A stretch of DNA of 53,738 nucleotides from Actinomycetota bacterium (lineage in GTDB: Bacteria > Actinomycetota > Actinomycetes > S36-B12). Where the stretch lies: NCBI GenBank assembly GCA_030645615.1, contig JAUSNB010000028.1:1-53738 (forward strand), written 5' to 3'. Made by a program: the position numbers and the translations under genes. The notes under the pieces are model-generated. The model did no database searches, was not told the origin of the DNA, and saw only the letters and a program-made list of their open reading frames with translations. This document shows positions 16,476-25,242 of this stretch, piece by piece (the first letter of the stretch is position 1; every line of letters starts with the position of its first letter).

Positions 16476-17686
16476 GTCCCGGCTGGGACGACGATGCCGA
16501 CCAGGTGGCCGGCCTCGGCGAAGCTGAACATCGATGAGTTCCCGTCAGGGAACCAGGCGAGCGTCGTGAGCGAGCAGGGCGGCAACTCCATGCGGTACAG
16601 GCTGCTGAGCGGCGCGTCGACGGCCATGGCGACGAGGATCTTGATCGGCGTCACGTGCGCGACCACCAGCACGTGCTCGCCGGGGTACCGGGCGACGGCT
16701 CGCTCGCGCGCGGCGGCGATCCGCTGGCGGCAGTGCTCGAAGGACTCCCCGCCCGGCGGGGCGACATCGACGGACCCCAGCCATTCCTCGAGCTGGACCG
16801 GCCATCGCTCCTTGACCTCGGCGAAGGTGTGACCGTCCCACTCCCCGAAAGCGCACTCGGCGAACCCATCGTCGACCTCGAACCCGAGCCCGACCGCAGC
16901 GGCCACTACCTCCGCGGTCTGCCGGGTACGCAGCAGGGGCGAGGCGATGATGCGGGTGACCAGGCCTCGCCGGGCGACCTCGGCGGCCAGGGCCTCTGCC
17001 TGCATGACGCCCACCGGTGCCAGCGGCATGTCGACACCGCCACGTCCGCTGAAGCGCTTCTCCAGGCTCCAGGCCGTGGCCCCGTGTCGGGCGAGCACCG
17101 TGACCGTAGGCTTGCCCAGGTCGGCCCAGCCGATCATGGCCGCAGGCGGCTGGCGGCGGGCATGCTCGTCGACCACCGAGCGGCTGCGTTCGACGTCGAT
17201 GCTGCCCACGACATCCGCGGCAGCCGTGTCCTCGCTGAGCACGCCGTCAACCCGGCGGATCGCCCGGTCCCCCGTCGCGAGGGCCGCGTCGATCATCTCG
17301 TTGACGAGGGCATCGGCGCGGGCGTTCTGCTCCCGCGGGACCCACGTATACGAGACCTGCCCTGGCGCGAAGATCGACCTGGCCTCGCGGGCCAGGTCGC
17401 GCATGTTCGGGTGCTTGACCTGCCAGCGGCCGCTCATCTGCTCCACGACGAGCTTGGAGTCCAGCCGCACGTCGACGTTCGCCTCGGGGTCCAGGCCGTG
17501 CGCGAACCGCAGCCCGGCGATGGCGCCGCGATACTCCGCGACATTGCTGGTGACCGTATCGAGGTACTCGGCCAGTTCGGCCAGCACCGAGCCGGACACG
17601 GCATCGCGCACGACCGCTCCGTAAGCGGCCGGACCGGGGTTTCCGCGAGAGCCTCCGTCGGCTTCCACGATGAGCGAGCGCGCCAT
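16472..17686 (-). CDS. Bifunctional RNase HI / acid phosphatase (CobC-like histidine phosphatase), 404 aa
   Basis: Two-domain protein with the Rv2228c architecture. The N-terminal RNase HI domain has the four carboxylates Asp10 (EADGGSRGNPGP), Glu51 (NVAEYRG), Asp76 (VRLDSKLVV) and Asp125 (NARADAL), and cleaves RNA in RNA:DNA hybrids. After a ~60-aa linker comes a histidine-phosphatase domain with LARHGAT (His201), SPLLRTRQTAE and VVAHVTPIK (second His). In mycobacteria this domain acts as an acid or alpha-ribazole phosphatase. Together with the next two genes it forms the conserved actinobacterial RNase H - zinc ribbon - Nif3 operon, separated from the zinc-ribbon gene by 3 bp. Confidence 0.94.
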   Translation of the reverse strand: MARSLIVEADGGSRGNPGPAAYGAVVRDAVSGSVLAELAEYLDTVTSNVAEYRGAIAGLRFAHGLDPEANVDVRLDSKLVVEQMSGRWQVKHPNMRDLAREARSIFAPGQVSYTWVPREQNARADALVNEMIDAALATGDRAIRRVDGVLSEDTAAADVVGSIDVERSRSVVDEHARRQPPAAMIGWADLGKPTVTVLARHGATAWSLEKRFSGRGGVDMPLAPVGVMQAEALAAEVARRGLVTRIIASPLLRTRQTAEVVAAAVGLGFEVDDGFAECAFGEWDGHTFAEVKERWPVQLEEWLGSVDVAPPGGESFEHCRQRIAAARERAVARYPGEHVLVVAHVTPIKILVAMAVDAPLSSLYRMELPPCSLTTLAWFPDGNSSMFSFAEAGHLVGIVVPAGT

Positions 17687-17689
17687 CGG

Positions 17690-18433
17690 CTACAGGCCCG
17701 ACTCCGGCGTGCGCACGAGGATCCGCCGGCACTCCTCGCAGCGCAGGACCGCGTCGGGAGCGGCCGCCCGCATGGCCTCGATGTCGGTCGGCGGCAGCTG
17801 CAGGCGGCACCCCTCGCAGCGGCCCCGATGCAAGGGAGCGGCACCCACCCCGCCTTGGTCGGCGCGGATCCGGTCGTACAGCCCCAGCAGGTCCGCCGGG
17901 ATGCCCGTCGCCAGACCCGACCGCTCTGCTGCCACCACGGCCCGCTCGGCCTCGACCTCGGCGAGCTGCTCGGCGACCGATGCCGCCAGCGCCTCGCGCT
18001 GGGCCTCCAGCATCGTCCGCTCGCCGGTGAGCTGCACGACCGCGGCCTTCGCGCCCTCGACTCGCTCCATGATCTCCAGCTCGATGTCCTCGAGGTCGGA
18101 CTGGCGGCGGGCCAGGGATTCCAGCTCATGCTGGAGGGACTGCAGCTGCTTGGGGTCGCCGATGCTGCCCGAATCCATCAGGTCACGATCGCGACGGGCC
18201 CGTTCCCGGACCTGCTCGACGTCCAGGTCGGCCTTTGCCTGCTCCCGCAGCAAGTCCGATGCGATGGTCTCGGCGGCGACCACCTCGTCGCGCACCCGGG
18301 CCAGCCTCCCGTCGAGCTCGGCCAGGCTGGCCGCGTCGGGGAGGGTCCGCTCGCGATGGGCCAGCTGTCCCAGCCGGGTGTCGTGGGACTGCAGGTCGAG
18401 CAGGCGGAGCTGGATGTCCGGGTCAGCGTTCAG
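17690..18433 (-). CDS. Coiled-coil C4 zinc-ribbon protein (Rv2229c-like), 247 aa, CTG start
   Basis: Long heptad-rich coiled coil (about residues 10-180: DLQSHDTRLGQLAHRER, then repeated E/A/L-rich segments). A C-terminal zinc ribbon follows with CEGCRLQLP and LRCEECRRIL (two CxxC pairs, zf-RING_7/DUF164 type). Homologues are thought to bind nucleic acid or organise partner enzymes; the role is unclear. Homology begins at NADPDIQLRLLDLQ, upstream of the first ATG/GTG (GTG 18295). The only sensible start is CTG at 18433, which follows GAGGAG with 6-nt spacing and overlaps the end of the Nif3 gene. Middle gene of the conserved trio. Confidence 0.88.
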   Translation of the reverse strand: MNADPDIQLRLLDLQSHDTRLGQLAHRERTLPDAASLAELDGRLARVRDEVVAAETIASDLLREQAKADLDVEQVRERARRDRDLMDSGSIGDPKQLQSLQHELESLARRQSDLEDIELEIMERVEGAKAAVVQLTGERTMLEAQREALAASVAEQLAEVEAERAVVAAERSGLATGIPADLLGLYDRIRADQGGVGAAPLHRGRCEGCRLQLPPTDIEAMRAAAPDAVLRCEECRRILVRTPESGL

Positions 18434-19256
18434 TGGGGGCTCCTCGATGGGCCGTCCAGGGATCCGTGGGGATCGAGGACACGTGGGTGATCACCGTAGC
18501 CCCGGCGGCGGCGAGGTCGTCGGCCAGTTGCCGGGCGGCCACCGGCAGCCACGGCCACTCCCCCGCCCAATGCGCGACGTCGAGCAACGCGCACCCTCCT
18601 CCGGCGAGGTGGTCCAGCGCCCTGTGATGCCTCAGGTCGGACGTGACGTACGCATCCGCGACAGCCGCAGCCTCGGCAAGGAAGGCGTCACCTGAGCCGC
18701 CGCACACGGCAACCGTGCTGACCTGCGAATCGAGGCGCCCGGCCACGCGGACCCCGTGGTGAGTCGCCGGCAGCGCCGTCGCCACGAGGTCGGCGAACGC
18801 CTCGAGGGACGACGGGTACGGCAGGATGCCCACCCGGCCCGTGCCCAGGTCGGGATCCTCGTCGAGAGGCGCCAGCGGCGAGACCTCGACCAGCCCCAGG
18901 GTGGCAGCGAGGGCGTCGGACACACCATCGACGGCGTGGTCGGCATTCGTGTGGGCGGCGAACAGGGCGATGCCATGGGTCAGCAGCGTGTGCACCACCC
19001 GGCCGGCGTGCGTCGTGGCCGCCACCGAGTGCACCCCGTGCAGGAATAGCGGATGGTGCGTGATGACCATGTCGGCGCCCAGCAGCATGGCCTCGTCGAC
19101 CACCGCCAGGACCGGGTCCACGGCGAACAGGACCGACCGAACGCTGCCGTGCGGATCCCCGCAGACCAGCCCCACGGCGTCCCAATCGCTGGCCAGCCGG
19201 GGAGGGAACCGGGCGTCCATGGCCTGCACGACATCGGCGACCGTGGCGCTACGCAC
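18423..19256 (-). CDS. Nif3-like dinuclear metal centre protein (YbgI/DUF34), 277 aa
   Basis: Nif3/DUF34 family. Metal-binding motifs ITHHPLFLHG, AHTNADHAVDGVSDAL and, near the C-terminus, DVAHWAGEWPWLPV match the conserved histidine and glutamate ligand regions. Some relatives have GTP-cyclohydrolase-like or metal-chaperone activity, but function is not settled. GTG 19256 is preceded by TAGCCT at 6 nt (leaderless). First gene of the Nif3 - zinc ribbon - RNase H operon, and it overlaps the next gene's CTG start by 11 bp. Confidence 0.92.
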   Translation of the reverse strand: MRSATVADVVQAMDARFPPRLASDWDAVGLVCGDPHGSVRSVLFAVDPVLAVVDEAMLLGADMVITHHPLFLHGVHSVAATTHAGRVVHTLLTHGIALFAAHTNADHAVDGVSDALAATLGLVEVSPLAPLDEDPDLGTGRVGILPYPSSLEAFADLVATALPATHHGVRVAGRLDSQVSTVAVCGGSGDAFLAEAAAVADAYVTSDLRHHRALDHLAGGGCALLDVAHWAGEWPWLPVAARQLADDLAAAGATVITHVSSIPTDPWTAHRGAPTER

Positions 19257-19262
19257 TCGCTC

Positions 19263-19268
19263 AGGCTA
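19263..19268 (-). promoter_or_regulatory. -10 box for the Nif3 gene (leaderless)
   Basis: TAGCCT (minus strand) lies 6 nt before GTG 19256. Confidence 0.5.
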
Positions 19269-19321
19269 GCGCCACTATCGTGAGGGGAGCCGGGCGCAGG
19301 TGGGCTATGTCCCGACAGGTG

Positions 19322-19340
19322 GATTATCCTGTATTATCCA
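19322..19340 (+). promoter_or_regulatory. AT-rich promoter with two direct repeats upstream of the polysaccharide operon
   Basis: ATTATCC occurs at 19323-19329 and again at 19333-19339, exactly 10 bp (one helical turn) apart. The second copy overlaps TATTAT (19332-19337), a good -10 box. This is the most AT-rich spot near the operon. Three TCTGC pentamers follow at about 19350-19364, and GGAGG at 19381-19385 serves ATG 19390. Confidence 0.45.
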
Positions 19341-19389
19341 GTCCTCGTTCTGCTCTGCTCTGCTCAGGATCCGTGCCCTTGGAGGCCCG

Positions 19390-21627
19390 ATGCCCCCGGC
19401 GACCCGTGCCGCGCGCCTAGCGGCTGCAGGCATCGTGTCGCTGTTGTCCCTCGGCCTCGCCGTGCCGGCGGCCTCCGCGGACACGACCCCGACACCCGGC
19501 ACCAGCCCGGTGGCTGCATCTGCCTCGCCGAGTCCCTCGGCCTCCCCCACGACATCTCCGTCGGCATCCCCCTCGGCAACCCCGGCCACGACGCCCTCCG
19601 CCACGCCGAGCGCGCTGCCGAGCCCTCCAGGAACCGACACCACCACGACCCTGCCGCCGGACCGCATCGGGTCGACCGTTGCGGACGCCCTCGTCGACGA
19701 GGACGCGGCGATCGGCCGGCCGCCGGAGCTCGCCGGCGCGCTGGGCATCGGGATCGACCGGTTCATCCCCTACCAGAACACCGCAACGGCCGTCGGGTCG
19801 AACGGAATAGCGACGACCACTCTGCCGGTTCCGCAGGGGCTCGTGCCGGGTGTCGTCACCGGGACCCTCGTGTCCATCGCCGACAGCCCCGGTTACGTGC
19901 GGATCCGGGTCGGGACGAACTGGATCTTCATGGACGCGGAGGTGGGCGGCGATTTCAGCATTCCCATCCCCCAGGATGCCGTCGTCGACAGCACCATCAC
20001 GATCGAGGTGCGGAACACCCTCTTCGATGACCTCGGTGAGTGCGCCGGCGACTACACGACGACCGAGACCATTCAGGACATCGTCATAGGCTTCATCGGT
20101 CGCGAGACCCCGCCCGACACGATCGCCGGGTTCTTCTCCCCGCCGGTCCAGCGCGTGACGATCGTCATCCCCGATGCCGTCGACCTCGCGTCGGCCGAGG
20201 CCGCGATGGCCACCGCGGGAGCGGTCGCGCGGCGCTATGACCGCAACGTGCCGATCTTCACGATTACCGAGGCGCAGGCGAAGGCCGATCCGGACCTGCT
20301 GCGGGACGACGACGGCCCCAATCGCATCGTGCGGATGCAGCCGACGTCTGCCGACGTGGTCGATGTGTCGGTCAGCAACCCGGGCGTGCCCACCCTGACC
20401 ATCAGTGGCCCCGTCGCCGCCCTGGCCAACGCGGGGGCCGCCCTGGCTGCTCCCGAGCTCGGCCTGGCAGCCGTCCCGCAGGCAACCGCGCTGACCCAGG
20501 AGCGGATCGACAGCACGCAGGAGACCCTGACTTTCGCCCAGCTCGGCTCAGAGAAGCCCCGGCTGGCCGGACTCGGCCGCCTCGACTCCACCCTCGGCGT
20601 GCCGCAGGACCGGTTCGGCGGTCCTGCGGCCTCGTTCACGATCCACGTCGAGGGCGCCTTCACGCCGATCCCGGCCAACGCCCAGGCGACGGCATCGCTC
20701 CTGTGGAACGACCAACTGGTCGAGTCACAGCTCCTGGTGGAGGGGTACCTCTACGCGGCCGACGTCACGGTATCGGGGCCTCTCGTCCAGCGGGACAACA
20801 CGCTGACCATCAGGGTGGACGCCAGCCCGCCGGGCGGCGACTGCGGCTCCGCGGACCCGCCCTTCCAGATGGACATCAATGGCTTCACCAGCACCATCTC
20901 AGCCACGGCGGGGCAGACTCTGGCCGAGGGCTTCACCCGCTTCCCTCAGGCATTTGGCTCCGACCTCCATGTGGCCTTCGGCAGCGCGCCGCTGGAGCCG
21001 CGCCGGGTCCAGGACGCCTGCTCGCTGGTGATCTCGCTCCAGCGAGCCTCCAACCGGCAGCTCGAGATCACGGCGGAGAGCTTCGCGACCTTCATGGCGG
21101 CTCCGTACCCTGGCATGGTCGTGGGCGCGACGCCCGAGGACGCGGACGCGCTCCAGGCACCCCTGCGGTTCGAGCCGTTCCGCGCCCTGCAGACCGGCAG
21201 CTCGGACTTCTCGGTGACCGTCGATGGTCCCTTCGCCGCGCTGGAGGCGATCGAGTACTCCGGGCGGAACATCCTCATGCTGGGGAGCAGGGCACCGGTC
21301 ACGCAGTCGGAACCGCTCATGAGCGAGCTCGCCAACGAGGCCGAGAACGGGGAGTTCGGCTGGAATGGGCTGCGCGACAACCTCATGGTCGCCCAGCCCG
21401 GCGCCGAGATCCTGTTCCTGTCCAGCCAGACGCTCGCGCCCCAGGCATCCGTCGTCGAGGACTCCCGCGCCATCCCGTACTGGCTGGTCGGAGTGGTCGG
21501 GGCGATCCTGCTGATCCTGCTGGTGCGATGGGTCTTCGTCCGCCGGCGCAAGAAGCGGCTCGCCGGCCGCATGTCCGCCCTCGCCGACACAGGCGGTGAC
21601 CTGGACGACGATAACGACCTGCCATGA
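19390..21627 (+). CDS. Secreted, membrane-anchored BcsB-like (cellulose synthase accessory) protein, 745 aa
   Basis: Extracytoplasmic subunit of a polysaccharide synthase, by similarity of pattern. Order: signal peptide (residues 1-33, RLAAAGIVSLLSLGLAVPAASA), a ~60-aa Ser/Thr/Pro linker, and two repeated carbohydrate-binding/jelly-roll-like units. Each unit opens with a similar phrase (LGIGIDRFIPYQNTATAV and LGVPQDRFGGPAASFTIHVEG) and contains a cysteine pair. A single transmembrane helix (IPYWLVGVVGAILLILLVRWVFV) and a basic cytosolic tail complete it. This is the topology of BcsB. The start is chosen at ATG 19390 with GGAGG upstream; an in-frame start at 19300 adds a non-signal sequence. 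The stop overlaps the next ATG (ATGA). The polymer is unknown. Confidence 0.7.
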   Translation: MPPATRAARLAAAGIVSLLSLGLAVPAASADTTPTPGTSPVAASASPSPSASPTTSPSASPSATPATTPSATPSALPSPPGTDTTTTLPPDRIGSTVADALVDEDAAIGRPPELAGALGIGIDRFIPYQNTATAVGSNGIATTTLPVPQGLVPGVVTGTLVSIADSPGYVRIRVGTNWIFMDAEVGGDFSIPIPQDAVVDSTITIEVRNTLFDDLGECAGDYTTTETIQDIVIGFIGRETPPDTIAGFFSPPVQRVTIVIPDAVDLASAEAAMATAGAVARRYDRNVPIFTITEAQAKADPDLLRDDDGPNRIVRMQPTSADVVDVSVSNPGVPTLTISGPVAALANAGAALAAPELGLAAVPQATALTQERIDSTQETLTFAQLGSEKPRLAGLGRLDSTLGVPQDRFGGPAASFTIHVEGAFTPIPANAQATASLLWNDQLVESQLLVEGYLYAADVTVSGPLVQRDNTLTIRVDASPPGGDCGSADPPFQMDINGFTSTISATAGQTLAEGFTRFPQAFGSDLHVAFGSAPLEPRRVQDACSLVISLQRASNRQLEITAESFATFMAAPYPGMVVGATPEDADALQAPLRFEPFRALQTGSSDFSVTVDGPFAALEAIEYSGRNILMLGSRAPVTQSEPLMSELANEAENGEFGWNGLRDNLMVAQPGAEILFLSSQTLAPQASVVEDSRAIPYWLVGVVGAILLILLVRWVFVRRRKKRLAGRMSALADTGGDLDDDNDLP

Positions 21628-23303
21628 CCCTGATCACCCGGTCGCCGAAGCAGGCAGCCCCCAGGAAGGGACCGCTGGCGCGCGCGTGGGACAGGCTGGA
21701 CGACCTTCCTGAGGGCCAGGAACTCGAGGCGAACGGCCGTCAGGTCCCCGGGACGCTGATCATCGCCTTCGGCGCACTGCTGGTCGGCCTCATCGCCGTC
21801 GTCGTCACCTGGCGGCTCGGCGGCCTGCTGCTCTACAGCGACGCGCAGACCCACATGGTCATCGCGCGGCGGGTGATCGACTCGCAGAACACCGGCTTCC
21901 AGCAGCTCGGCACCGTCTGGCTGCCCGTCCCGCACATCCTCCTCCTGCCGTTCGTGCAGAGCTTCCCGCTCTGGCAGTCCGGCCTGGCCGGCGGCCTCCT
22001 CGGCGCCGGCTGCCTGGCCGTGAGCGCCTCGGCACTCTGGCGGATTGCCTACCGAGTCGGCTACCACCGGCGGGCGCGGCTCATCGTCGTCGCGGTGCTC
22101 GTCTTCAACCCGGCGATGCTCTACATCACGACGACCGCCCTGACCGAGCCCGTCCTGCTGGCCTGCCTGCTCGCAGCGGTGGCCGGGCTGTCCGGGTGGA
22201 TCATCGCGATGCCGGCCATCTCCCCCGGCGAGCTCGCGGTGTTCGCCGGGCTGCCGACAGCGCTCGCCGTTCTGTCCCGGTACGAGGGCTGGGCGTTCGT
22301 GGCCGTCGGCTCGGTCTTCGTGACCGTCGCCTCCTGGCGACGCTGGCGCTCGGCGTCGTACACGCTCAGCCTGCTGCTGTCCTACCTCGCCGCACCCGTG
22401 GCCGCCATCGTGTGGTGGCTGTCGTACAACTACGTGCGGTACGGCGATCCCCTTGACTTCGCCAGGGGCCAGTACTCCGCGGCGACCCAGCAGGCCGACC
22501 TCGCCAGCCAGGGGTTGCTCGCCACCAAGGGGAACCTCGGCCTGTCGGTGACCACGTACAACTGGACGGTCGAGAACCTCGTCGGCCTGGGCATCCTCGT
22601 CCTCGCGGCCGTCGGCCTGTTCGCCCTGCTGTGGACCCGGGGACTCTCGACGCTGTCGTTGCTCATCCTGAGCATGGGCTTCGTCTACCCATTCGCCCTG
22701 TTGAGCCTGTGGCTGGGCCAGACGGTCATCCGCAACGAGGTGTCCTTGCCGATCGGGATGTTCAACGTGCGCTACGGCCTGGTCATGCTGCCGATCTCCG
22801 CCCTGCTCGTCGGCGCGGCCGTGGACCTCGCCTCCACGCGGGGTGCAGCGTGGGGCCGGGCCACGGCTGGCGTGGCCATGGTCGTCATCATCGGCTCGGC
22901 CGCCTGGTCCCTGGCGGAGCCCGAGGCGCGCATGGGCGTCATTCGCGAGGGCTACATCAACGACGAGGGACGAGCGGAGGCCGAGCAGGCAGCGAACTGG
23001 CTCGGGCGCAACTACCAGGGGGGATACGTCCTCATCGACGAGGTCGCCAATCCGATCCTCATGGACCTGAACCTGCCTCTCGACCAGCTCTGGGCAAGCT
23101 TCAACGGCGAGAACTACGAGGACGTCCTGGCCGACCCCTACCAGAACGTGAACTACGTCTTCGCCCGCGTCGGCAGCGAGGGCGACCGGGTCTGGACGGC
23201 GGTGTCCACCGATCCCAACTTCAATGCGCGCTTCTACCCCGTGTTCGAGGCCGGCCCCTATGTCGTGTGGCAGAACACCAGAAGCATGCGGGGCCTTCAA
23301 TGA
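21624..23303 (+). CDS. Polytopic membrane glycosyltransferase-like protein (GT-C/ArnT-PMT type), 559 aa
   Basis: About ten hydrophobic segments (from IIAFGALLVGLIAVVVTW to VAMVVIIGSAAW) and an extracytoplasmic C-terminal domain of roughly 120 aa. The first loop has an acidic, helix-flanking motif (LLLYSDAQTHMVIARRVIDSQ) in the position where GT-C enzymes place the catalytic Asp. LSRYEGW in a later loop is shared by many actinobacterial GT39/DUF2029-like proteins. It likely uses a lipid-linked sugar outside the membrane, or forms part of the export path. It is coupled by 4-bp ATGA overlaps to both the BcsB-like gene before it and the synthase after it, so the three act together. Confidence 0.7.
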   Translation: MTLITRSPKQAAPRKGPLARAWDRLDDLPEGQELEANGRQVPGTLIIAFGALLVGLIAVVVTWRLGGLLLYSDAQTHMVIARRVIDSQNTGFQQLGTVWLPVPHILLLPFVQSFPLWQSGLAGGLLGAGCLAVSASALWRIAYRVGYHRRARLIVVAVLVFNPAMLYITTTALTEPVLLACLLAAVAGLSGWIIAMPAISPGELAVFAGLPTALAVLSRYEGWAFVAVGSVFVTVASWRRWRSASYTLSLLLSYLAAPVAAIVWWLSYNYVRYGDPLDFARGQYSAATQQADLASQGLLATKGNLGLSVTTYNWTVENLVGLGILVLAAVGLFALLWTRGLSTLSLLILSMGFVYPFALLSLWLGQTVIRNEVSLPIGMFNVRYGLVMLPISALLVGAAVDLASTRGAAWGRATAGVAMVVIIGSAAWSLAEPEARMGVIREGYINDEGRAEAEQAANWLGRNYQGGYVLIDEVANPILMDLNLPLDQLWASFNGENYEDVLADPYQNVNYVFARVGSEGDRVWTAVSTDPNFNARFYPVFEAGPYVVWQNTRSMRGLQ

Positions 23304-25219
23304 CCATCGCCCCCAGCCCCAACCTCGACGGTAACCGTCCGCTGGGCCAGGTCCTCGTCGATGCCGGCGTGGTGACCCGTCAGCAGCTCGCCGATGCCCT
23401 GGTCCAGCAGGACAAGAACGGCGGTCGCGTCGGGACCCACCTCGTGCTCATGGGTGCCACCTCGCGCATGACGCTCTACCAGGCGGTCGCCGGCCAGTGC
23501 GGGTTCGATTTCGTCAACCTCATCGACAACCCTCCGGACGCCGACCTCATGTCTCGCGTCGATCCCAAGGACACCATGGTCCGCGACTGGATCCCGTACG
23601 CCCTGGACCAGGACACCCTCGTGATCGCCACCACGGAACCGCCCAACCGTCGCATGATCATGCAGGCGCGCGAGGAGTTCGGGGTGGAGCATGTGGACAT
23701 CGTCATCACCACGGACTGGGACCTCGACCAGGCGATCACCCGCTTCTGCCGAACCCGCCTGCTGTTCAACGCCGCCGAGGCGCTGTACACCAAGGACCCG
23801 GCCAAGTCGGCCAAGGGGAAGCCGGTCACCTGGCAGCGGCTGTCTGCCTACCTCGTCATGGCGACGCTCATCGGCGGCTTCATCTTCAAGCCGTCCTGGA
23901 CCATCGTCGCGCTCCTGATCTTCCTCAACCTGTTCTTCTTCGCGGCGGTCGTCTTCAAGATCGTCACCACGGCCGTCGGCCTCGTCGTGCGTCGGGAGCA
24001 CCGGATCACGGAGCGGTCGATGCAGGAGGCCGGCGAGTGGGCCCTCGACACGATGGACGACCGCGACCTGCCGATGTACACGATCCTCGTGCCGGTGTTC
24101 AAGGAAGCCAACGTCATCAACATGGTGCTCGAGCACGTGGAGGAACTGGACTGGCCCAAGTCGAAGCTGCAGGTCCTGATCCTCACCGAGGAGGTCGACC
24201 ACGAGACGATCGAGGCCTGCAAGGCAGCCAACCCGCCGGAGTTCGTCCGGCTGGTGGTCGTGCCCAAGGGTGATCCGCAGACCAAGCCGCGGGCCTGCAA
24301 CTTCGGCCTCATGTTCGCCGTCGGCGAGTACCTGGTCATCTTCGACGCGGAGGACCGTCCCGACCCCGACCAGTTGCGCCGGGCGCACGCTGCGTTCCTC
24401 GCCGACTCACTCGACCCAGACCAGTCACGGCCGCTCGCCTGCGTGCAGGCCTCGCTGAACTACTTCAACTGGCAGGACAACCTGCTGACCCGCATGTTCA
24501 CCCTAGAGTACTCGTCCTGGTTCGACGGGATGCTGCACGGCATGGAGTTCTTCAGGCTCCCGATCCCGCTCGGCGGGACGTCCAACCACTTCCGGACCGA
24601 TCGCCTCCGCGAGCTCGGGGGTTGGGATCCCTACAACGTCACCGAGGACGCCGACCTCGGCATGAGGGCCTCCGCGGCGGGATACCGGGTCGGCACGATC
24701 GACTCGACGACATGGGAGGAGGCCTGCTCCCACATCCCCGCCTGGATCCGCCAGCGCACCCGGTGGATCAAGGGGTACATGGTCACGGCTCTGGTGGATG
24801 CCCGCTATCCCGTCAAGTTCATCCGCTCCGCTGGCTGGACCAGCATGTTCACCCTGATCGGCCTGATCATCGGGACGCCGCTCATGTTCCTCGCGTACCC
24901 GATCGTCTGGGGCATCACGATCATCGTCTACATCGGCTTCGAGACCTTCGCGTTCACGCTGCCGCCCGCCGTCGGGGCCTTCGCCGTCTTCAACGCCATC
25001 TTCGGGAACGTGTCCGTCATGATCCTGAGCATGATCACGGGCGCGGTCCGCCATGGCTGGCGAATCTCCGGCTACTCGCTGCTGAACCCGATCTACTGGT
25101 TCCTGCATGCCTTCGCCTCATGGCGGGCGCTGTTCCAGGTCTTCTTCACCCCCCATCAGTGGGAGAAGACCCCGCACGGCCTCACCCACGGACGGGCCGA
25201 GCAGGCGCAGGTCACGTAG
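23300..25219 (+). CDS. Processive GT2 polysaccharide synthase with N-terminal MshEN (GspE_N) domain, 639 aa
   Basis: BcsA/hyaluronan-synthase-like membrane glycosyltransferase. Residues 13-150 form an MshEN/GspE_N domain (PLGQVLVDAGVVTRQQLADAL, second half GGRVGTHLVLMGATSRMTLYQAVA), a fold known to bind cyclic di-GMP in ATPases and some synthases. Two hydrophobic helices (183-228) precede the GT2 catalytic core. This core has VPVFKEAN, the DxD-type DAED (349-352), TED (448-450) and the processivity motif QRTRW (485-489). Two to three helices follow (515-580). The fused domain suggests direct second-messenger control of synthesis. The gene overlaps the preceding stop by ATGA and is the last gene of the three-gene operon. 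Substrate sugar unknown. Confidence 0.85.
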   Translation: MTIAPSPNLDGNRPLGQVLVDAGVVTRQQLADALVQQDKNGGRVGTHLVLMGATSRMTLYQAVAGQCGFDFVNLIDNPPDADLMSRVDPKDTMVRDWIPYALDQDTLVIATTEPPNRRMIMQAREEFGVEHVDIVITTDWDLDQAITRFCRTRLLFNAAEALYTKDPAKSAKGKPVTWQRLSAYLVMATLIGGFIFKPSWTIVALLIFLNLFFFAAVVFKIVTTAVGLVVRREHRITERSMQEAGEWALDTMDDRDLPMYTILVPVFKEANVINMVLEHVEELDWPKSKLQVLILTEEVDHETIEACKAANPPEFVRLVVVPKGDPQTKPRACNFGLMFAVGEYLVIFDAEDRPDPDQLRRAHAAFLADSLDPDQSRPLACVQASLNYFNWQDNLLTRMFTLEYSSWFDGMLHGMEFFRLPIPLGGTSNHFRTDRLRELGGWDPYNVTEDADLGMRASAAGYRVGTIDSTTWEEACSHIPAWIRQRTRWIKGYMVTALVDARYPVKFIRSAGWTSMFTLIGLIIGTPLMFLAYPIVWGITIIVYIGFETFAFTLPPAVGAFAVFNAIFGNVSVMILSMITGAVRHGWRISGYSLLNPIYWFLHAFASWRALFQVFFTPHQWEKTPHGLTHGRAEQAQVT

Positions 25220-25242
25220 CCGCTCAGCAGGCCGCGCATCGG

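Noticed and set aside
16655-18490. 611-aa plus-strand frame
   Set aside because: Antisense of the RNase H/phosphatase and zinc-ribbon genes, which have intact catalytic motifs on the minus strand.
19350-19364. TCTGC tandem pentamer as a phase-variation tract
   Set aside because: Only three copies, upstream of the ribosome binding site and not in a coding frame; too short to claim slippage.
20946-23300. 784-aa minus-strand frame with HHAEDEQ-rich low-complexity sequence
   Set aside because: Antisense of the BcsB-like and GT-C-like genes; composition (H, D, G, R rich) is typical of GC-rich shadow frames.
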